Positions 47,552-57,720 are shown, counted from the first letter of the stretch. The stretch is DNA of 64,000 bases from Bimastos eiseni (GCA_959347315.1 OY365808.1:6785672-6849671), one strand, 5' to 3'. The notes: a model not told the origin generated them from the letters alone. Translations and numbers: made by a program.

Positions 47552-50131
47552 AACATATATAACTAGTTAATTGAGTTTCTTATTAAATATTGACTAATTC
47601 TCCCATTTGCCAAGGACCTAACCCTAGCGTAAAGGGGCTTACGCTCATTAGGATTTCTCCCTTTGAGCCATTTTCTTATTGTATACTTGTAGGTCTATAT
47701 TTTTTTCTTTGTATCTGTAAAGCAGACTTGACAGCAATTCACCCTTAAGAATGCGTCATTACCATACTTGACATTAATTAAGCATATGAAAATGATGAAC
47801 ACAAGCTGGGGATGGTAATGACATGATTCTGTCGTTAATAATAGCTTGCAAGATATTTCCATCTTTAAAAGTGCCCAACTGACGCAATTTCTTATTTGCT
47901 TTCATCAAACACTGGCACGTTACAGCCAGAGGTGTAACAAGGTTTTAAAAAGTTGCGGGGCATAATCTAAACCAATATTTCGCGAAGCGCACACATTTTT
48001 TGTCCTCCCACTTTATGTACTTTGCCCCCACCCCAGAAATTTGAAAAATTGGGGGGGGCAAATTATCTTAACAAAAGTATTCTTAAAAATCCATTGGATA
48101 AACATAAAAAAGAACCGATTTGGGAGGCACATGGGGGGCACTGAGCACTAAAACTGGGGTCCGGTGCCCCCTTGCCCCCCGCTTGTTACACCCCTGGTTA
48201 CAGCTTATAAAGCCCTAGATCGACTTTTAGTTTGACATCAACGACACTACGGATTTTGTGGTTTTAAAACACTTATTATTATTATTATTACTCCAAGGTT
48301 TAACGTCGTCGTATGATATCAATGGACGTTGTCGACAATTTAAATCATGTCGAATAATTATCGAGTACTCGCAGTACAGTGAAAATGGATTCATATCGTC
48401 CAAAGCATTGAGATTAACTATATATGCTATTTATAACCTCATTGGTCCGAAGACCACTAGGCCTATTCAAAGCTGTCAGAACCGTGATGGAACACATTAA
48501 AACATGTCCATGAGCCAGAAAATATTATAGGGCCGATATCTCACATAAAAGAGGTGTGAAATTAGTGTGTTACAGCCATTCTCATCTTTCATAATAGCCA
48601 TATGTTTTTAGTCATGTGCTTTTATTTGTTCTTTCAGTGGAACATTTTTTATTATAATTATACTACGACATTATGACATAACCCAGCCAATAAAATTATA
48701 TCAATTTAACACTTGCCCATGTTCGCTTTATTTTTGTAAGTAAACGCCTTCTCTAAAAGCTAGAGGCTTCAAAAAATGGGAATGACAATGATGCTATGCT
48801 TATTTATGGGGACAAGTTATTAAGGTTAAATCAAATCAAAGCAGATCAAAGTGTTTTATTGCAACCGATTGAACAAAAATACACCTAATATTGTCCACAA
48901 AGGGAGCCCCGAAAGGGATGCTAATCCCGTTAGATGGGGAGCTCCGTGTAGCGACCATATCTAAGTAACAAGTGGCATGGCGATTGATCTAGAAGACGAT
49001 CCCTATATTGCATAAGGTTTAACATGCAAACAGTTGTTGAATCAATTTCTCTTGATTGTAGCTTAATTACAGCTCTCTTTTGTAGTAACACTAGTTTTCC
49101 GAGCCTAGATTCATATGTGGATGTCCATATCATATTGCAAAAGGTGAAGTGTGAGTAGACACGAGAATAGTAAAATTTAATTCCAATTGACTTTGGGAGT
49201 ATATAAGAAGTTCTAGCCAAGATGCCAACGTTTTTTGCTATTTTAGATAAAATAATTATGGTTAGTGTGATTTTTCCTGGTCAAATGCTGGTCAACATAG
49301 ATCCCAAGACAAAAGACAAAAATATTTTGAAAATGAGTATAAACTTTAATTATTGCATAGCGCATGCACTACATATCGATCGAGCAAATTAATATTATGT
49401 ATTTTTTTGGGCTATCATACATCGTAGCACAGTTTTCGTCGATCGACGCTGAATTTGATGCACTGTGCGTAGACCTAATGATTGTTGACATTAAGCCTAG
49501 TAATTTCTTTTAAATTTTCGTAAATGTAACTAACACCTGCAACAATTATGAAAACTGTTAACCTGAATATAAGACAATCTGAAAAGTGTGTTGGGCCTAC
49601 AACTTGTAATAAGTTTAGCTCACATAGGACACCATTAAATGGTGTCCAATGTGGGCTAAGCTCAAATCAGGCCATCCTCCAGAAAGTGGAGAAATTTTCT
49701 CCACTTTCTGGTGGATTTAAGATTATTCTTTCACGCAGGCCTATAATGGTATGAACAGTTCGTACTCTGACGGTGTCAGTACTAAGCCTGGAGAAAAGAG
49801 GAGGGCGATGCTATTGTTATTTGTTACCACACTGTGTCGTTAAATCAAAACTACTACCAGAATGGCGTCACTGGAGTGTCTCGTTTCATTCGCAAATACA
49901 TAAAGTTATCCGTTGATCTATGACATTGTAAAGTAATCCGTTGATATGACATTGTTTACGGGTTCTGTATAACAAGAACTGCTCGGTGTATTATTTCTTT
50001 GATGGTAATAAGTTGTTTAATCACTCATGTGTTTATTTGTAAAGAAATGGGAAGCCAGAGCTAAGAAGAATCGACGAAAAGGACGAATAGATTCACCGAA
50101 AGGCAGTCAGAAGAACAAACCTAAAACATGA
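41398..50131 (+). CDS. FRZB-like: Secreted Frizzled-related protein, sFRP3/4 type
   Basis: Extracellular Wnt modulator: the Frizzled-type cysteine-rich domain (CRD) binds Wnt or Frizzled in known family members. Exons 41398-41887, 45098-45172, 46068-46342, 50045-50131; all GT..AG, phases 1, 1, 0, total 308 residues and a stop. The CRD (residues about 39-151) has all ten cysteines and family blocks LHHSTQTNANL, CEPVL and GVCITPEAI, the last very close to FRZB and sFRP4 (GVCISPEAI). Sequons are NIT and NLS. Exons 2-3 form a netrin-like domain (CDC; NQCICYRF; YLVMGFEDGQRRMLTF; EPWKKNW), and the tail is basic. Met16 (41443) precedes a good signal peptide and has the better context (AAGATGG), so it may be the true start. 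No break was found. Confidence 0.95.
41935..42370 (+). repeat. CCACCATC-rich minisatellite in sFRP intron 1
   Basis: Variants of CCACCATCACCGCTTCAGGC and ACCTTCCGCCACAATCCACC repeat at 42120, 42170, 42225 and 42270. It begins about 50 bases after the exon 1 donor. Confidence 0.85.
43025..43160 (-). repeat. Short tandem repeat, AGCCAAGGAGTGAAATAGG unit
   Basis: About five units of 19-20 bp in sFRP intron 1, with decay at both ends. Confidence 0.75.
43315..43410 (+). repeat. Dispersed core family, copy E
   Basis: Reads ACGACACTGTGTGATAACAA, AGATCATTAGCGTCGCCCTC and TATCCAGGCTTGGGACTGGC. Intron 1 of the sFRP gene. Confidence 0.85.
44028..44205 (+). repeat. TCATCG trinucleotide tract
   Basis: Mixed TCC, TCA and TCG triplets over about 180 bases. 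ORFs of poly-Ser, poly-Val/Ile or poly-Asp in four frames come from it. Confidence 0.95.
44730..45010 (+). mobile_element. Retroelement 3' end with microsatellite tail, copy 1
   Basis: Shares CCGTAAGGTTGACTAATCC, the stretch around CCGACAGTT, TATCATCATCCG and TGTCAGTTTGAAATACAA with the copies at 51610 and 60040, then ends in (ATT)n. A family ending each time in a simple-repeat tail suggests a SINE or LINE 3' end. Confidence 0.65.
45098..45172 (+). CDS. FRZB-like: sFRP3/4 exon 2
   Basis: Acceptor GCTTGTAG, donor G|GTACAA, phase 1. Encodes SCDCRQ and RKAYMKRNFDY, matching CKCKP and KTYFRNNYNYV at the start of the netrin-like domain of FRZB. Confidence 0.92.
46068..46342 (+). CDS. FRZB-like: sFRP3/4 exon 3: netrin-like domain
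   Basis: Acceptor TTACTGTAG, donor AAG|GTAATT, phase 0. Encodes IRATYMRTERI, NVVSVKVTHVIKKPK, CICY and YLVMGFEDGQRRMLTF, which align with the NTR module of FRZB (YIIMGYEDEERSRLLLV). Confidence 0.95.
46482..46692 (+). repeat. GAAGATGAAGATG purine tract
   Basis: About 210 bases of GAA/GAT triplets in sFRP intron 3. Plus frames give Glu/Asp or Lys/Met runs and the minus frames give Ser or Ile/Phe runs; none is treated as coding. Confidence 0.9.
47300..47388 (+). repeat. TATAGCGCC-family end with (AATG)n tail
   Basis: GGGGTCGGGAGCGCTGATGA, GTAGTAGTCTTGAAAGGGCG and CTATATGAAT, then four AATG units. Together with 1-45 and 61780-61850 it shows that the family ends in a short tetranucleotide tail, as many SINEs do. 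Confidence 0.65.
47513..47560. repeat. AT microsatellite
   Basis: Uninterrupted (AT)n of about 30 bases, continuing as TATAAACATATA. Confidence 0.9.
47927..48196. mobile_element. hAT-type MITE, 270 bp, perfect 8-bp target duplication
   Basis: Ends CAGAGGTGTAACAAG and CTTGTTACACCCCTG are inverted repeats with one mismatch in 15. GTTACAGC flanks both sides exactly (47919-47926 and 48197-48204), the 8-bp duplication expected for hAT. It is GC-rich internally with CCCC/GGGG runs and no ORF. Intron 3 of the sFRP gene. Confidence 0.92.
48830..49260 (-). pseudogene. LINE reverse transcriptase, 3' remnant
   Basis: The minus frame 49220-48930 reads KFYYSRVYSHFTFCNMIWTS, then TYESRLGKLVLLQKRAVIKL, a C-terminal RT block of the CR1/Jockey-like type (YYSLVYPYLTYCNIVWGSTY in relatives). 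The strand continues past the stop to AATAAAACACTTTGATCTGC and GATTTGATTT, which fits a LINE 3' tail. 5'-truncated. Confidence 0.8.
49616..49711. repeat. Two adjacent strong hairpins
   Basis: Hairpin 1, 49616-49658: 21-bp arms around one base with two mismatches (inner arm GGACACCATT). Hairpin 2, 49679-49711: perfect 16-bp arms, CCAGAAAGTGGAGAAA, around one base. Both lie in sFRP intron 3. Confidence 0.9.
49754..49843 (-). repeat. Dispersed core family, copy F
   Basis: Minus strand reads ACGACACAGTGTGGTAACAA, ATCGCCCTCCTCTTTTCTCC, AGGCTTAGTACTGACACC and CAGAGTACGAACTG. It begins 43 bases after the hairpins. Confidence 0.8.
50045..50131 (+). CDS. FRZB-like: sFRP3/4 last coding exon
   Basis: Acceptor TTTGTAAAG, stop TGA at 50129-50131. 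Encodes KWEARAKKNRRKGR and a Lys-rich tail, the usual basic C terminus of sFRP3/4, which may bind heparan sulfate. Confidence 0.92.
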   Translation, partial: KWEARAKKNRRKGRIDSPKGSQKNKPKT

Positions 50132-51600
50132 TTGTTGGCGGATGTTACTCTTTGCAAATGAACCTTGTACTCACTCTGTTGCGAGTACGAGAAATAACTA
50201 AAACGAGAGTCTGGAGCTGTGTGAAGATCACGTTGGAGTACTCACAAGGAGCAGATCAAAGGACAAAGGTCATTTCAGGATTTTGATGCCATGATCTGTC
50301 CCTAATTGCCAGACTATTTTTGAATGATTTGTAGGCCTGAAGTCAGGTAATGGTCTTCCCAACTTAAGGTGGAAAGAGGTAACGCGAACAAGTTTGATTT
50401 GTTATGTTAATTCCTACAAATGCAGGTTTGTTGCACCTACGATCTCAACTGCATATTGTCTGATCGAGTTTTCCATTTCATCTACTTCTAAGGATTTTCC
50501 AATTGACTTCTTTATCGGAAGGAAAGTATGGAACGGCACAGAAGTGAGCGGGATATAAGTTTAGACTGAACATAGCATGGTTATTGAGTCTTGAGGCGTA
50601 CTCCTTTTGATCTGCTTTTAGAAACAGAGCCCATTATTCGCTTCTTAATTGGTCACTTGTGATTTGCATTGGATGGAAATATTTTCATCTTACAAACGTT
50701 TGACTTGATCGTTTCAGTTGTTTCAGTTTGTTAGAACTTATCATTGTCGACTGGATTTGGAGAATGGGATTCGCCTAGGCATTGCCAGTGATACTTGATC
50801 AAGTCCTGCCTTTGGTTTCTAGAGTTGGACTGGCATTTATGCGCTGTGACATTATTGTAATTAGAATACTATTGCGACAATTTACATCGTACCGTGGGTA
50901 GCAATACTACTTCATGCATTGATACTACACAATGCTATCTGTCATTGCAACTGATAATCGTAATTGTAATCTCCAAACTAGCAGGCCTAAAGCGCCACTC
51001 GAAAGCCAAGCGCATGGAACCAGGTTATTCACGAGACAAATAGTTGCGGTAATCTTTGTATAGAAAATGGACATTGTGTAGGATGGAAAACATTATAATA
51101 TTATTGAAATGTTGCGCTCAGGGTGCTGACAATACGTCGAACATGCTAGGGCTGATCGTAATTGCCCTAAATAACCTAACAAGCCATCAGTTTGACTTGT
51201 CATTTTATTAAATGTTGGTGCCGCAGTGGGAAGGAACTCGTCTTGCTTGATATGTTGTATGGGTTATTCAATTCGATCACTGTCTTTGGCACTTGTGTAT
51301 TCCACCGCGCCGGAGATACGTAAGCCTAAGCGATTATTGTAGAGCGGCAGCCTCATATATTGCATGCGACTTGACTTGTCTCTGTGAGCCCTAGTGGCCT
51401 CAATGGCAGCCCGACAAAAGCGAGCAGAAAAAGAAATAGTAGCGTTCGAAACTGTACACAAGATTACGACTTTAAATGTCGTTATTACGACTTCTTTAAA
51501 ATTATCAGATCCTATCGATTAAAAAAGTGGTAGGCCTATGCATGTCGGTCAATAATATTTGTGGTAATTTTGAATGTGTACTGGGGTGCGGAGAGGTATG
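50132..51600. other. Downstream of the sFRP gene
   Basis: Presumed 3' UTR and intergenic DNA. No convincing poly(A) signal close to the stop, no exon and no repeat recognised. Confidence 0.4.
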
Positions 51601-51609
51601 AAATATGAA

Positions 51610-52450
51610 TGATACATTCGGGCAAAAAGTGTTGAACCGGTTTCGACTTTCCAGATCCCCATATGGTTGACTAGTCCTTTCGCTAACCGACGGTGGTTAA
51701 TTTAGATATATAACATAATGGGACCCTTCCATGGCTGCCAACAGTTAAATTCGACTCTTGTAATAACTTGTCTTCATTCGATTATATATGATACGTTTTG
51801 AGAAAAGGGACCATAAGTCTCAAATGGAGCTTAGTGCTGTTTCATAAGTAATGAGCAATGTCTGATTAAAATGCTGAAAAAATTAGACTTGATATCATTT
51901 TCCAAAGTATTTTGAAAAAATTGTTGAGAGCAGAATAGAACATGCAAAAATGCCAGGTTTCGGATATTTCAGTTTGAAGTTTCCACACATAGGGTCTACT
52001 GTAGTCTATCCATATTAATTAGAAGTTATGGAGTTGAAGCTTTTGCTGTGTAATGTAGGTATTGAAAATTATAAGTCACAATTAAAGTTTTAATGAACAC
52101 AAACTACGATTTTTGAAATTATCATTGATCACTGTTAACCAGCCACATCACTGCATACGAAATTGCTTAGAATTCCTTTCAACCCAGATTCGCCTATGCT
52201 CGCTTTGACGCCAATTTTCTCAGTAACTGTGGAGAGAGACTTATGGTCCCTTTTCCGAAAACGCATCACATATGTCTGTAATCACACTGCGGTTTGTCAG
52301 TCCGAGATACAACGAAAGCTAATAGTAATAATAATAATATTGCTTTATTAATTACTTTTATTATTATTGATGATAATAATAATATTATTATTATTACTAC
52401 TGTTATTATTATTATTATTATAATCAGTATTAGTATTATCATTTTTACAG
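51610..52450 (+). mobile_element. Retroelement 3' end, copy 2, split by a MITE
   Basis: The left part (GGTTGACTAGTCCTTTCGC, AAATTCGACTCTTGTAATAA, TTGTCTTCATTCG) ends near 51785. The right part resumes near 52275 with CACTGCGGTTTGTCAGTCCG and a tail of (AAT)n/(ATT)n. Together they match the copies at 44730 and 60040 once 51790-52267 is removed. Confidence 0.7.
51790..52267. mobile_element. MITE, 478 bp, with 32-bp terminal inverted repeats
   Basis: Ends 51790-51821 (GATACGTTTTGAGAAAAGGG...) and the complement of 52236-52267 (GATGCGTTTTCGGAAAAGGG...) match at 29 of 32 positions. The target duplication is not clear (ATATAT against ACATAT). No ORF of note. Confidence 0.8.
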
Positions 52451-52549
52451 GTAGGCCTATGTCAGCCGGTAGTCTGGTTTTCACATAATTTGCTGTAATC
52501 GCCAATATCGGTGAGCTAAGTGACTGGTGGCAATGTCCCGAAGAGGCAG

Positions 52550-52690
52550 ACAGCGTTCCCGCAAAATAATAATAATGATAATAATGATGATGATGATGGT
52601 GATGATGATAATAATAACAATAATAATAATAATAATTATTATTATTATTATTATTATTATTATAACAATAATAATAACTCTCTATAAATA
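52550..52690. repeat. AAT/ATT microsatellite, self-complementary
   Basis: (AATAATG)n and (AAT)n followed by (ATT)n, so the tract can fold on itself. The ORF crossing it is an artefact. Confidence 0.9.
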
Positions 52691-53514
52691 GAGAAAGAAA
52701 ATTTTTTGCGTTTCGGGCGTTTTCAAACTTTTTCAGGCCTACCCCAACTTTAAAACGCTGCCGGCTCCACTGGCCCCTTGTCGACAATTTCATAAGAGGA
52801 GAGTAATTCTCTGTAGGCCCTACGCTTAAAATTCCATCAAATATTTCACCAACAAATAGCTGACGACAAAATAATGGTTAATGGACAAAAAGCCAACGAA
52901 TGCTAACAAAATTTTATTGTTCGCCCATTGTATTTGGTCAAATAGAAGTTGGATTGATAATAACAATGCCTGCATATCCAGCTTCTGCTTCAGCAAGATC
53001 TATTTTTATCAATTGAACTTGTACTTAGGCAAATATTCTTTTCAATAATCCAACTTTTATTTCAGCAGGCATTATATTCATCTAAATAGCATCCGTTTTG
53101 TTTTGGAAGATATTCGTTCACCAATCCAACTTCTATTTCAGCACCGTTAATATCATCAATCCAACTTCTATTTTAACGAATACAGTGGACCATAGTGCGC
53201 GTACCATTTGTCGTCGACTTACGTTAGTGATCTGCCTTTGCAATCTTTAGTTCTTAACTTTTCGACACTAGTGTCCAGACACTTCTTTTGTTTACACTTA
53301 CACCACTGGTTAAACGTAATTAAGAACACAAATAATTTATCAACAAATTAAATTTATCAGCAGACCAAACCTATAAATCCAACAAGATTCACCAGTACTG
53401 TTGCGGACCAAAGCGAACTCGTCGTCCAACCAACGGTTTAGGCTCTATCATCTAAATTAAGCTGACAGATGGTTCCGTGTCCAAAACCTGTGAATGAAAT
53501 AAATTCAACAGTAC

Positions 53515-53706
53515 CTAACTTGAGGAAGATGACGTATTTATGGCTCTCATCGCTGACAGGTTCGCCTCAAACAAATATACCTCTTGACGGTCAGTTGATC
53601 GAAGCACCCTCACAAAGTAACGATCATGGTCATTCTGAATGACCGGTGTCTCTGCTCCATCGCCGTGCTCACTTGATCGGACTCGACCGTACATTAGGAA
53701 GCTCAA
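53515..53706 (-). other. Unassigned ORF of 63 codons
   Basis: Starts within TTCCTAATGTACGG and encodes HDRYFVRVLRSTDRQEVYLF, then a Ser-rich end. Composition looks protein-like, with no low-complexity core apart from the final SSSSS. It lies about 500 bases beyond the stop of the fibrinogen-like gene on the same strand. No family recognised and no splice partner identified. Confidence 0.2.
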
Positions 53707-54194
53707 CCTTCATGCTTCATGTAGGGTCAGTCGACTTGCGAAGAAAATACTGTATAAATGTGGAATATGCGCACCACAAATGTGACTAAGACTAATGAAC
53801 GTTAGCCCCAACGTGCTAAAAATAACTTAGAATATTCAACATTTTTCCAAATAATACGGTGAAATGAATACAAGGCGTAGACGCTGTTAGTAACATGCAC
53901 AGCCTAAGGTCTACTGTAGCCTACTGTTGCTGCAGAAATGTTGATACGAACAAATTATAGCACTCAGTTACATCTGATCAATAATGCTCTTACCTATTTT
54001 TGCTTGACTGAGTAAATGATGTTGTCTTTAGTTCGAATTATTAATATATTTAGATTGACAATTGTTATTGTTCTAACTACATACAAATTGCTGGAATGGC
54101 TGAATCGTTGTCTGATTATAATAATTAAATGTCACAAAAGCTTAAATCATGATCCTCGTCGTCCAATCGTAGGATACTGCACAAATAGTTTGTT

Positions 54195-54200
54195 TTTATT
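54195..54200 (-). promoter_or_regulatory. Candidate poly(A) signal of the fibrinogen-like gene
   Basis: AATAAA on the minus strand, 26 bases after the stop codon, inside CAAATAAAAACA. It would give a very short 3' UTR. Confidence 0.45.
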
Positions 54201-54225
54201 TGCTTTGAAAGTCTCCAGTAAAAGT

Positions 54226-54479
54226 CTAATTTCTTGGAGAAATTTTCATTTCCACACTCTTTAAAGAATAATCGATGCCACGAAACGCTGCCCATTCTAT
54301 ACCGTCGGAGTACAGCGTTTGGTTGGGGAGTAGGTACACACCTTTGAGATTTGCATCGTGGCACTGGCTGTACCACAAAGCTCCGTGATACCTCTGGGCG
54401 CAGCCGATTCCCGGTCTGTTATCATTGTCGGCATCCAAGGTGCTGAACATCATGCCGTTGTGAAATGCCATGCTGTCTC
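54226..54479 (-). CDS. Fibrinogen-like gene, exon 5 and stop
   Basis: Acceptor AACGTAG. Encodes DSMAFHNGMMFSTLDADNDN with the calcium-site aspartates, the closing Cys pair, and YSLKSVEMKISPRN before TAG at 54226-54228. Confidence 0.95.
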
Positions 54480-54809
54480 CTACGTTAGGCAAAACAGACT
54501 ATGACCGAATCGCCACATAGTTAAAATGGCAGCAACCCATTATTAATCTATGATTAACCAAGAGTTGCAATCATGGCTGTGAAGTTATGGCAACTTTCGT
54601 CTTTATGATGGGCATGACAAAATAGGTGGCCAGCCTTTTGCTGGATGAACTTCCAACTGAAGGTGTGCGGTGTTAGGGGCCGGATTTTGTATAGTGTGAG
54701 TGTCCAACTGAAACAGAAATCTTGAAAGAATCTTTTACTGTGGCCAGTTACTGCAGCGTATACACGTAATGAATGCAAAGTATTTTGACCCATTGAATAA
54801 CTTTATTAT

Positions 54810-54900
54810 TATTACATTAGTTTTATATAGCGCCTCTTTAAGGTCATCTACTCAGAAGCGCTCCCAGTTCAGCCTCGGTCAAACAGAACATTCCGAAGCC
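54810..54900. repeat. TATAGCGCC-family copy
   Basis: TTTTATATAGCGCCTCTTTA, then CTCAGAAGCGCTCCCAGTTC. It is the inverse of the order seen at 47300-47388. Intron 4 of the fibrinogen-like gene. Confidence 0.65.
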
Positions 54901-55284
54901 CAAAGAAGAATATGGCAGATTGACCCATTGGTGTGAAACGCAGTGCCACTGGAAGGCCGAGCCAGCCAGCGAGAAAGCACGACGCTGTTGGATGACAGTC
55001 AGTTCTAGAGGATAAGTAACAGCTAGATAGTTTAAGTTTTAACAAAACTTTATAGCACACTTTCTAAAAGTCTATAAGTTATAACGTTGAAAAGGTTTTC
55101 AATGCTTGTCATTGGTTAAGGTTTTAGGCCCTATGCTTTTTTGAGTGTTCACACTCACAAGCAAATAAACCAGACATACGCCCAAGCATTTGCTTATCAG
55201 AAACTCAAAGATACATACATGCATATGGTCATACACATACACTCATATATAGGCTATATCGGAATGCTGGATGCACAGACAGAC

Positions 55285-55449
55285 CTGCATTCCCAGAGTA
55301 TCCAGAAATATTGAGTCGATAGTTATCAGAGGCTGGACCGATGACGAACTGTGTATATTCTGCGTATCGTTTATAGCCATCAAAATCTTCCAGTTCGATC
55401 CATAATTTGTAGTTTCTGTTTGAGGTCAAGAGATGAAGTGCATCGTTAC
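55285..55449 (-). CDS. Fibrinogen-like gene, exon 4
   Basis: Acceptor GATTTTAG, donor GCAG|GTCTGT. Encodes NDALHLLTS, YKLWIELEDFDGYKRYAEYT and YRLNISGYSGNAG, the central block of the fibrinogen fold. NIS is a sequon. Confidence 0.95.
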
Positions 55450-55534
55450 CTAAAATCGTGGACAACATACTGCTTGCAACCTCTCGCAAAACGAGGTATA
55501 TTACTTTTTTTCTATCTGGCACGAAGCGGATGGG

Positions 55535-55735
55535 ACGCGGTAGTGTAGCGGCTGCCCTGTGCCTTGTGGCCAGATGGCTGCAGGTTTAAATTCACTTCAG
55601 GCCACTGCGTAGCGATCCTGGACAAGTTGCTTACCCGGCCGCAATTGTCTGTGAAGAAGGCAACGGGAAACAGCCTCGTCCATCTCATCCTAGAGGACCA
55701 TAAAAATATCGGACCTGCCCTCGGACACAGAATCT
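55535..55735 (+). mobile_element. tRNA-derived SINE, second family
   Basis: Head with A box GCGGTAGTGTAGCGGCTGCC and B-like box GCAGGTTTAAATTCA, then a body with GAAGGCAACGGGAAACAGCC. The body does not resemble the SINEs at 11884 and 26464. Intron 3 of the fibrinogen-like gene. Confidence 0.65.
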
Positions 55736-55865
55736 ATTAGCATAATTGTTTTTACCTTTTATTATCTTACCTCAAAACTAGAACAGAGCCATTTCGATTA
55801 TGACTGAGTCGTCATATAGATTGAGCTTCAGGCAACATGGAAAATGCATTCATAAAATAACGTAC

Positions 55866-55961
55866 CAAGCCAGAATTCGCCTGTGAGATCTCCGAAACCA
55901 TTCCGATAATCGACCCAAGTCCTTTCGAAATTTCGCTGCCGTCTTTTCTTCTCTGAAACAC
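55866..55961 (-). pseudogene. Fibrinogen-like gene, exon 3, with a 1-nt deletion
   Basis: Acceptor TGTGTAG, donor G|GTACGT. The first ten codons read VFQRRKDGSE; the rest of the domain block (NFERTWVDYRNGFGDLTG) is read only after a shift of one base. Length 96 instead of 97 nt leaves exon 4 out of frame. Using the alternative acceptor TTTCAG inside the exon does not restore it. Confidence 0.9.
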
Positions 55962-56275
55962 CTACACAATGATGAAATATCTGACAATAACTGCAGTACG
56001 AATCTGTTAACTAATTTCTGAATAAAATCTTGTTTTGAGGTTAGATCTCATCTGCCTCCCCTACTCCCCAGTCTTCAGTGTAGTTAGTCCATGCATACTC
56101 ACTTTCATACATGCAGACTAAAGGACATACATGTACGGAGCACCTCCATGCACATTTTTGTCTATATGCTCTAACAGTATCTTGACATTAGATCTATTCT
56201 ATTTCACTTTAAGCCGTAAACTAACACCCTAAGTATCATTGTAAACTTTCCTAGTTCCTACAGCGTTTGTACTTA

Positions 56276-57060
56276 GGGGCCGTCCATAAATGACGTCACG
56301 CGTCCAGGGTGGAGCAGGTCACAAATTTGTGACGACGTGTGACGAGGAGCAGAGGGCTGACGAAATGTGACGTCACATCATCACATCAAACATCAAAATG
56401 CGTGATTTTATTAAAAAAACTTTCACTCAATTAAACAAGTTCCACTTAATTAGCAGTAATTGTTACCACAATTCAACAGTTTATTATTGTATTAAAATTT
56501 TTTTGATTGTCTGCTTTTGCGCTCGCTGTCAATGTTGGGGTTTTGGAAGTGAGGCAGCCATTCTCTAGCACACAATCAGGAATCAATTATCCCGCCCAAA
56601 CACACAGGCCACACAGCTGAAACGAAGAAAACGGAGAGTGTGTGGATTGGATATATTATTTATTCCATGGAGGAGCATTTTGCTTCACCGTGGGAGAATG
56701 GAGAGGCATAAAATTTGGATTGCTTCGAGTTATTGTCATAGAACAATATTTCAATAATTGTAATGATTCTGCCATAGCCTTTCATCTTGAGGAATTCTAA
56801 AGATTTTAATAATTATAGGCTACTTTCTCCATTTTCTTCCGTTTTACTATTATAGTTTCAAGCATTATTATAGTTAAGATTAAATTTTTTTTAATTATAA
56901 GAAAATTTGCATTACATTCTGGACATCTAGTTTTTTTCGGAAAGGAAAGGTCAGGGCTTTGTGACGTCATATTTGAGGGGTCCTGGCATTTGTGACAAAG
57001 AGGAGGGGTCAAAAATCGTCAAAAATTGCGTGACGTCATTAAATTTTATGGACCGCCCCT
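56276..57060. mobile_element. PIF/Harbinger-like MITE, about 785 bp
   Basis: Left end GGGGCCGTCCATAAATGACG and right end, inverted, GGGGCGGTCCATAAAATTTA, both followed inward by TGACGTCACGC. A TTA at each border (56273-56275 and 57060-57062) fits a 3-bp TWA duplication of PIF/Harbinger or ISL2EU elements. The interior repeats GTGACGTCA several times and has no transposase. It splits intron 2 of the fibrinogen-like gene. Superfamily is inference. Confidence 0.75.
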
Positions 57061-57720
57061 TAACGTCTGCACGATTACGAACTGTTTGGGCCCTTTTCTG
57101 TGTCTTGGGTTTCAGACAATATGGGCTGTCTCACGAAGTAAGAAAATCCCTGCCTTCGAGATTTATTGCCGATAGAACAGTGAAAATCCGAGTGAAGACC
57201 ATAGCTCATAATTATTACGTCTTTCTCTCCTTCGTGTACTCTAGCATCAAAGTTCCACTTCACCGCCCAACCGTCACTTTGTATGAAATGTATTTCGTAT
57301 TACAAAGAATCGCACTGGAGTGTTATTTTCACTTCTTATTAACTCAAGCAATCAACTAAAGAACCTGATGAAAACGACGACAAATCTACATAATAAAGTT
57401 TAAACTTTAAACGAAGACCATCAGCATCTCTTAAAATTGCCGCGCCAGCAGCTCACATGCCCTAGCCTACCGAGTATACCTACATGTATACGCATGAAAA
57501 ATCAATAGGTTGCCTAGCAACTTAAACGTGCTCCAAGCGTTCACAATTCGCCTAGCAATGTCTATATTTATATACACACACGAGTCATATGGTCTAGCGT
57601 ATACGATATCAAATAATACGTTCACATATTATAAATATTATTCCTGCTGACAACATCCGGATTTTATCTCAGAAAAGGTTTAGTGGAAGCTGATGCAGTT
57701 AGCCAGTTCTAGTTTCTTAC

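Noticed and set aside
52266..52793. 175-codon minus ORF
   Set aside because: Mostly Tyr, Asn, His and Ile runs from the AAT/ATT microsatellites.
57075..57263. Minus ORF of 62 codons in intron 2 of the fibrinogen-like gene
   Set aside because: The sequence looks protein-like, but exons 2 and 3 join in phase around it and it matches no part of a fibrinogen domain.
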